This document shows, piece after piece, positions 1-6,167 of a stretch of DNA of 8,010 bases (position 1 is its first letter; every line of letters begins with the position of its first letter). Both the position numbers and the translations under genes were made by a program. The notes beneath the pieces were generated by a model that was given only the letters and a program-made list of their open reading frames with translations, was not told the origin of the DNA and ran no database searches. Source of the DNA: Defluviitaleaceae bacterium. Its GTDB lineage: Bacteria > Bacillota > Clostridia > Lachnospirales > UBA5962. The DNA is taken from assembly GCA_009787435.1 (NCBI GenBank), contig WRFW01000162.1, forward strand, positions 1 to 8,010. The letters are read 5' to 3'.

Positions 1-288
1 GCAAACTCCACCGCCATAACCCTCTTTTTCTTCACCATTGACTATTATTTTAGCTTTTTCAAACCCTCTTTCTCTAGTAGTAGGTCCTACATGGGCGTTA
101 TAAGAAAATGTTTCATTTGGTTTAAGTATTACAGAATCTATAGCTATTGAAGCAAGTTTTAAATTTGTAACTCTTGGAGTGTTATTTTCATTAAATTTTG
201 TGCTGAACTCGCTTAATACACTAGCGTTTACTTGCGTCGCAGTTAATAAAGTTAATGCCGCAGTTGCAGCGAATTTTATTATTTTCAT
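1..288 (-). CDS. VanW-domain secreted protein, N-terminal part (cut by left edge)
   Basis: The 96 visible codons run off the left edge, so the C-terminus is missing. Residues 1-22 form a Sec signal peptide: Lys near the N-terminus, an Ala/Leu/Thr-rich core, and a probable cleavage site after V-N-A at 20-22. From about residue 27 the sequence matches the VanW family: an EFSTKF opening, an N-(x)-LAS-type helix, then KPNETFSYN at 56-64, VGPTTRERGF at 67-76 and GGGVC at the very edge. The VanW fold follows the signal peptide directly, without the peptidoglycan-binding-like domains seen in longer family members. VanW was named from a vancomycin-resistance cluster, but its biochemical role is unknown, so resistance should not be inferred. 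The ATG has GAGGG 7 nt upstream. It lies downstream of the NusG_II gene after a 224-base gap and probably has its own promoter. Family call secure, function unknown. Confidence 0.85.
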   Translation of the reverse strand, partial: MKIIKFAATAALTLLTATQVNASVLSEFSTKFNENNTPRVTNLKLASIAIDSVILKPNETFSYNAHVGPTTRERGFEKAKIIVNGEEKEGYGGGVC

Positions 289-390
289 AATAATTCCCTC
301 TCTTTTTAAAAATCATTTTAAAATATTGTTTGCATTTTTAAAAAAAATATGATGAGAAAATTTTGATTTTTTTAATGATTTAATTAATTT

Positions 391-419
391 AGGATAAATA
401 GCCAACCCTAGTTTATCAA
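391..419 (-). promoter_or_regulatory. possible promoter of the VanW-domain gene
   Basis: On the minus strand a TTGATA -35-like box (414-419) lies 17 bp from a TATCCT -10-like box (391-396). The -35 matches consensus at five of six bases, the -10 at only four. It would give a leader of roughly 95 nt. The whole 289-512 gap is so AT-rich that chance matches are expected, so this is only a candidate. Confidence 0.3.
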
Positions 420-512
420 AATAGTAATGATAAGAAAATAATGTAATATATTTATAGTAAACTAAATTTATAAAGAATTTTGACTAACGGTAAATACAGT
501 TTAACCAAGCTA

Positions 513-878
513 TTAATTTAAAAATATATCTATTTCTTGTTCTCCAGTTTCTCCTACTATAGATAAAACAGTTTGATTAGGCAAACAAATAGAAGTTTGC
601 CCTGGCATACTTATAAAGCCAAACTCTATACAAAGTTCATCTGGGCAATCTGCTTTTATTACACCAGCTGACCCATTTCTTATCTCTACAGTCAAAGGCG
701 TTAAACTTAAATCAAAAACACCATCTATATTTAGCGGGAATATATATTCTACAGAGCCACGAACACTTACTTCAACCATCACAGGTTCAGCTCCTCTATT
801 TTGTAAAAAATTAAATAGAAAAATACTGCCTGATATTAAAAAAATACTACTTATTAACAATAAATCTTTTTTATTCAT
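513..878 (-). CDS. NusG domain II (NusG_II) family membrane-anchored protein
   Basis: This 121-residue protein has one N-terminal membrane segment (about residues 6-25, after MNKK) and a small extracytoplasmic beta domain. The diagnostic stretch is at residues 76-101: ADCPDELC, then GFIS, PGQ and ICLPN, matching the Cys-containing signature of the NusG_II family (Cys78, Cys83, Cys98). Despite the name, this is not the transcription factor NusG: there is no NGN or KOW domain. In Firmicutes the family is often encoded beside a Gx-type membrane transporter (annotated as heptaprenyl diphosphate synthase component I) or ApbE flavin transferase, neither of which is next to it here. The ATG has AAAAGGAG 8 nt upstream. 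It follows the lipoprotein gene after a 112-base gap containing a GC-rich hairpin. Family call is confident; the role is unknown. Confidence 0.85.
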   Translation of the reverse strand: MNKKDLLLISSIFLISGSIFLFNFLQNRGAEPVMVEVSVRGSVEYIFPLNIDGVFDLSLTPLTVEIRNGSAGVIKADCPDELCIEFGFISMPGQTSICLPNQTVLSIVGETGEQEIDIFLN

Positions 879-921
879 TATGCTTACTCCTTTTCTTTAT
901 TATAGTTAATAAATATTTAAT

Positions 922-947
922 AACCCACCCTTTGGGTGGGGTGGGTT
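922..947 (-). terminator. GC-rich hairpin between lipoprotein and NusG_II genes, candidate terminator or attenuator
   Basis: A 9-bp perfect inverted repeat (AACCCACCC at 922-930 and GGGTGGGTT at 939-947) stands out in very AT-rich DNA. An alternative register pairs CCCACCC (924-930) with GGGTGGG (934-940) around a 3-nt loop. It starts about 44 nt after the lipoprotein stop and ends about 44 nt before the NusG_II start. The stem is strong, but the bases that follow on the minus strand are only moderately T-rich (ATTAAATATTT), so it may terminate partially or act as an RNA stabiliser rather than as a full terminator. Confidence 0.5.
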
Positions 948-990
948 AGCTTTAGTTATAAGGATGAAGAAATTGTCTTCATTTAAAAAA

Positions 991-1560
991 CTATCTTAAT
1001 GCTTCAAGATTTTCTATAGTCTCTATAAGAGTACTACTAAACTCTTCAAAAATCATATTTAATAAATAAGCATCATCATAACCTGCATTTAAAAGATGTT
1101 CTGCATCTGCTAAGCTTGACATTATAGTATCAAGAAAATGATGAAGTGTAGATACTTCAGCCCAAATCTCTGGATAGTTCATTAATGAATTAGCATTCTC
1201 AACTATACCATGTTGTTGCATAGCGATAAGTAACCTTGATGCCTGCAATCTATCGCCTTGTAGAGTTTCTAAAACTAAATCAATACGTGCAATTATCCAA
1301 TCAAGAATTAGGTAAAATGTCTCTGTTCTTTCATGTTCAGTTTCTGAATTTAATTCATATAGCTCATCATCTTCAGAACTTTCATAATTACTAATCCTAG
1401 TTAACATAGAAGTTGCAGGTTCTACTTCTTCTGATGTTTGAACGTTTTCAATAGACATATCTTCAGCATTATCACCACAGGCTGTTAGCGAAAAACTTAC
1501 TAAAAATATACCTAATATCGTAAAGAATAGTACCTTTAGATTTTTTAACTTCTCAATCAT
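991..1560 (-). CDS. putative lipoprotein of unknown function
   Basis: This is a complete 189-residue protein with a lipoprotein signal peptide: positive N-terminus (Lys4, Lys6, Lys9), hydrophobic core at about 10-24, and lipobox L-T-A-C with the lipidated Cys at 28. It should be exported, diacylated and anchored on the outer face of the membrane. After the Cys comes an acidic, Ser/Glu-rich, probably flexible linker (about 29-80), then a region from about 80 to 189 that looks all-helical (Leu/Ile/Met spacing, few Gly or Pro). I do not recognise a family or any catalytic motif. AAAGGAG lies about 12 nt before the ATG and a good promoter lies about 70 bases upstream, so it is the first gene of its transcript. 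NusG_II may be read through the hairpin behind it. The lipoprotein call is firm; the function is open. Confidence 0.8.
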   Translation of the reverse strand: MIEKLKNLKVLFFTILGIFLVSFSLTACGDNAEDMSIENVQTSEEVEPATSMLTRISNYESSEDDELYELNSETEHERTETFYLILDWIIARIDLVLETLQGDRLQASRLLIAMQQHGIVENANSLMNYPEIWAEVSTLHHFLDTIMSSLADAEHLLNAGYDDAYLLNMIFEEFSSTLIETIENLEALR

Positions 1561-1628
1561 GCTATGTATTATCTCCTTTCTCTAAATATTTATTGTGAAA
1601 AATAGCATTTTTTCAAACAACATTAACT

Positions 1629-1657
1629 ATTATACCACAACTTAAACTTTTTTTCAA
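1629..1657 (-). promoter_or_regulatory. sigma-A promoter of the lipoprotein gene
   Basis: On the minus strand, TTGAAA (1652-1657) and TATAAT (1629-1634) are separated by exactly 17 bp. The -10 is perfect and carries an extended TGG immediately before it (TGnTATAAT). Transcription should begin near 1622, giving a leader of about 60 nt before the lipoprotein ATG. Confidence 0.8.
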
Positions 1658-1903
1658 GCAATAATTTTAATTTTCCTAATTCTAATTATTCAAGTTGGTG
1701 TTTTTCTATATCAACATTTTTTAATTATTTGATTACTAAAAACTTATTTATTCTATTGGACAAATAACACCAAATCAAAAAGATAGAATCAAATTTTTAT
1801 TGCCAAGCACTTTTTTAAAAAATAATTAATACACTAGATTATAAAGTATGCAATTGGGCAACAAACTACAGGTGGCAATCTTGAATAACTAAAACAAGTG
1901 AAT

Positions 1904-1917
1904 TAAAGCTAGCTTTA
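1904..1917. promoter_or_regulatory. 14-nt perfect palindrome upstream of the cupin gene, possible operator
   Basis: TAAAGCTAGCTTTA is a perfect 14-nt palindrome. Its right end overlaps a TATAAT box at 1916-1921 on the plus strand, about 80 bases before the cupin start. No good -35 box stands 16-18 bp upstream of that TATAAT. The arrangement would fit a regulator-dependent promoter, but AT-rich palindromes occur by chance, so this is a weak inference. Confidence 0.3.
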
Positions 1918-2002
1918 TAATTTTAAAAGATTATTAAATTACTTTTAGAAGTTCAGAGAGTTTACTTAATTATAAACCAATAAAATTTAAAGGGGATTAT
2001 GA

Positions 2003-2503
2003 ATGATAAATAATTCAATGCTAAAATATAAATTAGCACAAGCAGCAAACCCGAAGAATAATTCTAATAACTATGAAGTAACACCTATAGCAAAGCCTAT
2101 TATAGATTTGGGACCATCACCAACAAGCTTTAATATTTCAAAAGCTACAGAAGCAAACGACTATTATAGAAGAGTTATATGGACTGGTCCAAATCTTCAA
2201 TCAACTTTAATGACTATAAAAAAAGGATCCGATATTGGGCTTGAAGTGCACCCAAGTACAGACCAATTTATAAGAATAGAGCAGGGAGAGGGACAAGTTC
2301 AAATGGGAAATGCAAAAGATAATTTAACATATATACAGCCAGTTTTTGAAGATAGTGCTATTTTTGTGCCAGCGGGAACTTGGCACAATGTAGTGAACAC
2401 AGGGAAACAAGATTTAAAAGTATATACTATTTATGCACCTCCGCACCATGAAAAAGGGATTATAGATGTTACTAGAGAAGATGCCGAACTAAAAGGAGAT
2501 TAA
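2003..2503 (+). CDS. single-domain cupin protein
   Basis: This 166-residue protein has one cupin beta-barrel (about residues 55-145) after a polar, Asn-rich N-terminus. Cupin motif 1 is EVHPSTDQFIRIEQGEG at 81-97, a variant in which Glu81, His83 and Gln88 replace the usual His-x-His and Glu. Motif 2 is PAGTWHNVVNTG at 123-134, with His128. These four residues are the likely metal ligands. The C-terminus has a second His pair (APPHHE). Cupins range from isomerases and dioxygenases to sugar-binding and storage proteins; nothing here fixes the substrate. The ATG at 2003 is chosen because AAAGGGG lies 7 nt upstream; an out-of-frame ATG at 1999 is too close to it and stops after four codons. It is the only plus-strand gene and converges on the coiled-coil gene 14 bases away. 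No signal peptide, so probably cytoplasmic. Confidence 0.88.
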   Translation: MINNSMLKYKLAQAANPKNNSNNYEVTPIAKPIIDLGPSPTSFNISKATEANDYYRRVIWTGPNLQSTLMTIKKGSDIGLEVHPSTDQFIRIEQGEGQVQMGNAKDNLTYIQPVFEDSAIFVPAGTWHNVVNTGKQDLKVYTIYAPPHHEKGIIDVTREDAELKGD

Positions 2504-2517
2504 AAGTTATAAATATA

Positions 2518-2976
2518 CTAATCTTCCAAACTATTATTTTTATATTTATTCAATAAATCCCTTGCTATTGCTTGTCTTCTTTTTTCTTCTAAAGAAGATA
2601 TATTAGGTATTTTAGAAGCATATTTTTTATTGCTTTCCTCTGCAGCTCTTATTTTTTTATCTAAATCTTTGATTGATTTTATTAATGTTTGCAGTTCTTT
2701 AACTTTTTCTAAATACGCCTGTGCTTCTTGCTCAAAATTTGGCGTGCTTAGAAAAAGTTTATTAAATTCTGTATCTAAATCTGTTATTTTATTAATGTTT
2801 GCTTGCTTAATCTCATTCATTTCATAAAAAAATTCACCATTTTTTTCAGAATTTTCTTCAGAACTAATGAAAATAGCTTCTTGGTTACTAGTAATATTCA
2901 AGATATTATTTAAAAGAAGCTCTTTTTCTATTAGTATATTTTTGAGAACATTAAGTTTAGCTTCAAAATCAATCAA
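2518..2976 (-). CDS. coiled-coil protein, possibly FlgN/FliT-like flagellar chaperone
   Basis: The 152-residue product is highly charged, has no Cys or Trp, and looks almost entirely helical, with heptad-like Leu/Ile spacing at about 7-30, 55-78 and 84-118. The pattern of a KE-rich first helix followed by an INKITDLDTEFNKLF segment (61-75) and a long second helix resembles small helical flagellar export chaperones of the FlgN/FliT type. That is a resemblance in layout only; no flagellar gene lies in the window. The start must be TTG at 2976-2974: an in-frame stop immediately precedes it and no other likely start follows until Met53. It overlaps the last bases of addA (TTGA), and GAGGAG at 2988-2993 inside the addA end serves as its ribosome binding site, so it is translationally coupled to addA. 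Confidence 0.7.
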   Translation of the reverse strand: MIDFEAKLNVLKNILIEKELLLNNILNITSNQEAIFISSEENSEKNGEFFYEMNEIKQANINKITDLDTEFNKLFLSTPNFEQEAQAYLEKVKELQTLIKSIKDLDKKIRAAEESNKKYASKIPNISSLEEKRRQAIARDLLNKYKNNSLED

Positions 2977-2985
2977 TCAATCAAT
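2967..2985 (-). repeat. tandem ATTG tetranucleotide repeat, 4.75 copies, across the addA stop and the next start
   Basis: On the minus strand the bases from 2985 to 2967 are four ATTG units plus ATT. The run encodes the last residues of AddA (L-I-D then TGA) and supplies the TTG start of the following gene. By my reading, loss of one unit would leave both encoded proteins unchanged and only shorten the distance between the GAGGAG site and the TTG. Confidence 0.9.
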
Positions 2986-5900
2986 ATCTCCTCACAAGTT
3001 CTAAACATATATATTATAACTTCTTTAACCTTTTTCCCTGTTATACTCTCCAACGCTTTCTTATAAATATCAAGCTGAATTTTATACCGCTCTTTTATTT
3101 CACTTTTATCGGTTAAATTATCGCTTTTATAATCAAGCAAAACTATTTCACCATTTTCTTCAAAATAAAGGTCTATAATACCGTGTACTAAAATTCCTTT
3201 GCCTGCTTCTTTTTCTAAAAAATCTTGTTCTAAAAAAAGTTCTTTTGAAGAAAGCTCCATGGCAAATGGCGTTTCTTTTTTTATGTTGCTAGCTTTTTTA
3301 AGCCTAATAGCTATATTAGAATTCATAAAATTTGTTATAAATTCTCTGTTTATCTCTTTCAACTCATCTTCTGCTAACACTGTTTTTAAAAGCTCATCTA
3401 AATTATTTTCATTATGTATAGATAAATTAAGATTTTCCATAACTAGGTGCAATAAAGTACCTCTTTTTGCAGCCTCATTTTCTTTATTAAGAAAAGATGG
3501 GGTAGGTAACTTGCTAAAAAAAGATTTATCTATAACACTCTCTACTTCACCTATTTTAGCATTTTGGTTATAAAAATTTCTTTTAATTTCTGAGATTGAT
3601 ATGTTAGCAGGTAAATTTATATCATCTTTGTATTTATATTCACTCTCAATAAATTTTTTAACTTTTGAAATTCTAATATCATTATCCGGCAGAAGCTTTT
3701 CTGCTTCCTTTATAAGTTCTTCTTTAAAGGTTTCTTCGCTCACTTCTAACTCTTCAAAATCTATTGAATTTTCAAGCAGTTGCACATAAGAATTTGTCTT
3801 TTTTTCTTTCTTTTGCCCTGTTAAAATTAATTTTTCACGTGCTCTAGTAAAAGCTACGTATAAAACTCTTTTTTCTTCTTCAATATTTTCATCTATAATA
3901 ATTTTTGAAAGCACACTATGGGGCATAGTTGGTGTTTTTATGTGCTTTTCTAAATCTAAATTTTTAAAAACTATGCCGTGCTTTTTATGAAATATAATAT
4001 CTTTTTTAGTATCGTCTGTATTAAAGACTTTATTCATACTAGCAACAAACACTACAGGAAATTCTAATCCTTTGCTTTTATGAATAGTCATAATACGAAC
4101 CATATTAACACCCTCGCTGCTGGCAGCTTCGCTTAATGATATTTTTCTTCTTGTATGCTGTTCTAAATAGTTTATAAAGCTAAAAAGCCCTCCCTCATAC
4201 TCTTTTGCTATAGTTAATAAAATTCTTAAATTATCTCTTGCAGAAGATTTTCTAGTATAAGAAAAAAGTTTATTTTCAACTATAATCTCTATTAAAAAAT
4301 CTTCAATGTTAAGCTTTCTAGCATTTTCCCGCCATTTTTCTAAATTCAAAAAAAACTCTTTATGCCCATAGCTTTTTAGGGATTCATAAAGGCTTAAATT
4401 TTTATTATCTTTTCTTATTTTTAGAAGTTCGTCCATGCTAAGTTCATAAAGAGGGGAAGTTAGCACAGCCATTAATGGAATATCTTGAAATGGGTTATCT
4501 ACTATAGAAAGTATATTTGTAATCAGCTTGATTTCTGGATTTTCAAAAAAACCAACATTATCTTCTGAAAATGATGGAATTCCTCTTATTTTTAATTCAT
4601 TAACTAACTCACTTATTATAGATTTAGAGCGTACTAACACTGCTATATCATTATAATTATAGATGTTGCTTAACTCTTTTATTTTACTAGCTATAAATGT
4701 TATTTCTCGCCCTTTTACTAAATAGCTTTCGGTTTTCTCGCCCTTTAATTCTATACCTTTATAAAGCATTGAATTTTTATCATAACCGGGCATTATATTT
4801 TGAAACACATTATTTACTGTATTAATTACTGTTTCAGAGCTTCTAAAATTTTTAGAAAGTATTAATTTTTCTACAGTCTCATATTTTTTAAAAAAAAGCT
4901 CTGGTCCGGTCCCTCTAAAAGCGTATATAGACTGCTTTGAATCACCAACCATAAAACGCCTAGTTTTAATATTATTAGAACTAACACTATTAGAAGCAAC
5001 CCTAGTTAAAATATATTCTTGAATATCGTTGCTATCTTGATATTCATCTATTAAAATTTCTTCAAAATCAAAATTTACATTGTCGTGTTTTAATATTTCT
5101 ATTGCATAATGTTCTAAATCATTAAAGTCTACTGCATTTTTTGATAATTTTTCAGTTTTAAAATTATTAGCAAAGTCTATTGTAGTTTTTATCAAAAGGT
5201 CTATATGTGAATTCATAGTTTGAAGCTCTACTTCATTTTCTCTAGGAATATTTTTGATTAGTTCTTTTACTTTTTTGCGTAAATCATCTGATTGTTTTTT
5301 TAGCTCTTTATCTTCACCTTTAGAAGATTTTGCACGTGAAAAAGTTATTTGGTCTAATGGGAGTTCTTCAAGCTGTCTTAAATCATCTTCTAAAGTTTCC
5401 ATAAATGTATATAAGCCGCAAAGCTCTATAGCTTCATTTATGAGAGCTATACATTTTTTCCTACAATTTTCTTTATATTCTTTTAAAAGAGTTTTCCAAT
5501 ATTCATAAGGTTTTATAGCTGTTTCTAACCACTCCATAGGGTTAAGCTGTTTAACTGAAAAATCATAAAGTTTTAATATAGTATTTTGAAGTGGTTCATC
5601 TGAAAAACCTGTGCTAAATATTTCTGCTAGCTTGCTAAAACTCTCATTTTCGTAAGCAGTTTCAAATGTTTCCTTTATAATCTCATTTTTGATTATATTT
5701 ATTTCGCTTTCAGCTAAAAGTCTAAAATTAGGGGAAAGACCAACAAGATTAAAGTAGTTAGAAATTATACGATTGCAAAAAGAGTGCATAGTGCTAATAT
5801 TTGCATTAGATAAAAGGGCAAGTTGCCTTTTCATTCTAATGTCTCTATTTTCTGAAACATAAGAAGAAAAAGCTGCCGTTAACCTTTCTTTCATTTCTGC

Positions 5901-6080
5901 AGCTGCATCATTTGTGAAAGTTACAACTAGCAACTTATCTATGCTAGCACCCTCCAAAACCATTTTCAAAATACGCTCTACCAAAACTGCTGTTTTTCCA
6001 GAACCTGCAGCAGCCGAAACTAAAAGCTCATCACTTCTATTGTATATCGCTTGTTTTTGCTCTTCTGTATAGTTACGCAT
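2973..6080 (-). CDS. addA: ATP-dependent helicase/nuclease subunit A (AddA)
   Basis: AddA is the helicase-nuclease subunit of AddAB, the Firmicute counterpart of RecBCD, which processes double-strand ends for recombination. The 1035 residues carry the UvrD/SF1 motifs in order: Walker A AAAGSGKT (23-30), Walker B DEYQDSN (345-351), VGDSKQSIYAFRG (from 378), MTIHKSKGLEFP (from 664) and RVLYVAFTRARE (738-749). A C-terminal PD-(D/E)XK nuclease domain has His878 in GTLLHLVME, Asp970 in GIID, and Asp983/Lys985 in LLDYKSD, followed by the conserved QLDIYKKAL stretch; the nuclease should be active. It is shorter than Bacillus subtilis AddA (just over 1,200 residues), yet all motifs are present and both ends look complete. 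AddB, usually encoded directly upstream, is absent; yajC is there instead. AAGGG lies 14 nt from the ATG, a weak ribosome binding site. Confidence 0.96.
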   Translation of the reverse strand: MRNYTEEQKQAIYNRSDELLVSAAAGSGKTAVLVERILKMVLEGASIDKLLVVTFTNDAAAEMKERLTAAFSSYVSENRDIRMKRQLALLSNANISTMHSFCNRIISNYFNLVGLSPNFRLLAESEINIIKNEIIKETFETAYENESFSKLAEIFSTGFSDEPLQNTILKLYDFSVKQLNPMEWLETAIKPYEYWKTLLKEYKENCRKKCIALINEAIELCGLYTFMETLEDDLRQLEELPLDQITFSRAKSSKGEDKELKKQSDDLRKKVKELIKNIPRENEVELQTMNSHIDLLIKTTIDFANNFKTEKLSKNAVDFNDLEHYAIEILKHDNVNFDFEEILIDEYQDSNDIQEYILTRVASNSVSSNNIKTRRFMVGDSKQSIYAFRGTGPELFFKKYETVEKLILSKNFRSSETVINTVNNVFQNIMPGYDKNSMLYKGIELKGEKTESYLVKGREITFIASKIKELSNIYNYNDIAVLVRSKSIISELVNELKIRGIPSFSEDNVGFFENPEIKLITNILSIVDNPFQDIPLMAVLTSPLYELSMDELLKIRKDNKNLSLYESLKSYGHKEFFLNLEKWRENARKLNIEDFLIEIIVENKLFSYTRKSSARDNLRILLTIAKEYEGGLFSFINYLEQHTRRKISLSEAASSEGVNMVRIMTIHKSKGLEFPVVFVASMNKVFNTDDTKKDIIFHKKHGIVFKNLDLEKHIKTPTMPHSVLSKIIIDENIEEEKRVLYVAFTRAREKLILTGQKKEKKTNSYVQLLENSIDFEELEVSEETFKEELIKEAEKLLPDNDIRISKVKKFIESEYKYKDDINLPANISISEIKRNFYNQNAKIGEVESVIDKSFFSKLPTPSFLNKENEAAKRGTLLHLVMENLNLSIHNENNLDELLKTVLAEDELKEINREFITNFMNSNIAIRLKKASNIKKETPFAMELSSKELFLEQDFLEKEAGKGILVHGIIDLYFEENGEIVLLDYKSDNLTDKSEIKERYKIQLDIYKKALESITGKKVKEVIIYMFRTCEEILID
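2988..2993 (-). promoter_or_regulatory. ribosome binding site for the TTG-started coiled-coil gene
   Basis: GAGGAG on the minus strand lies within the final addA codons and 11 nt before the TTG at 2976-2974. The spacing is at the long end of the usual range. It supports TTG as the real start. Confidence 0.7.
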
Positions 6081-6167
6081 AATTTTAGAATTTTCCCTTA
6101 GTTTTAATTAATTTAGATGGTACATAATGATGATTTATTGTTCTTTTAACCAAATTATAAAAGACCC

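Larger units (their letters stand above)
1561..2002. other. 442-base intergenic gap between divergent lipoprotein and cupin genes
   Basis: No gene is supported here. The left part holds the lipoprotein promoter and leader. The leader can fold into a short TGAAAAA/TTTTTCA hairpin just after the predicted start of transcription. The middle (about 1660-1840) is almost pure A/T with no features I can name. A less AT-rich patch at about 1848-1886 has a 7-nt inverted repeat with an upstream segment (ATTGCCA at 1799-1805, TGGCAAT at 1873-1879), but it matches no riboswitch I know. The right part holds a 14-nt palindrome and the cupin ribosome binding site. Confidence 0.6.

Noticed and set aside
1..288. 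Vancomycin-resistance gene
   Set aside because: VanW-domain proteins are common in Clostridia that are not resistant, and no vanH, vanA or vanX genes are present in the window.
964..982. ATGAAGA/TCTTCAT hairpin after the lipoprotein stop as a terminator
   Set aside because: The stem is AT-rich and is not followed by a T tract on the minus strand; the GC-rich hairpin at 922-947 is the better candidate.
1756..1789. Cupin promoter from TTGGAC (1756) and TAGAAT (1784)
   Set aside because: The spacing is 22 bp, too long for a sigma-A promoter.
1848..1892. A 14-codon plus-strand open frame in the gap before the cupin
   Set aside because: No ribosome binding site precedes it, and an open frame this short is expected by chance.
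3199..3789. Plus-strand open frames opposite addA (3199-3573 and 3601-3789)
   Set aside because: Ser/Phe/Leu-rich antisense translations of addA without ribosome binding sites; the same holds for 5254-5508 and, opposite yajC, 6235-6510.
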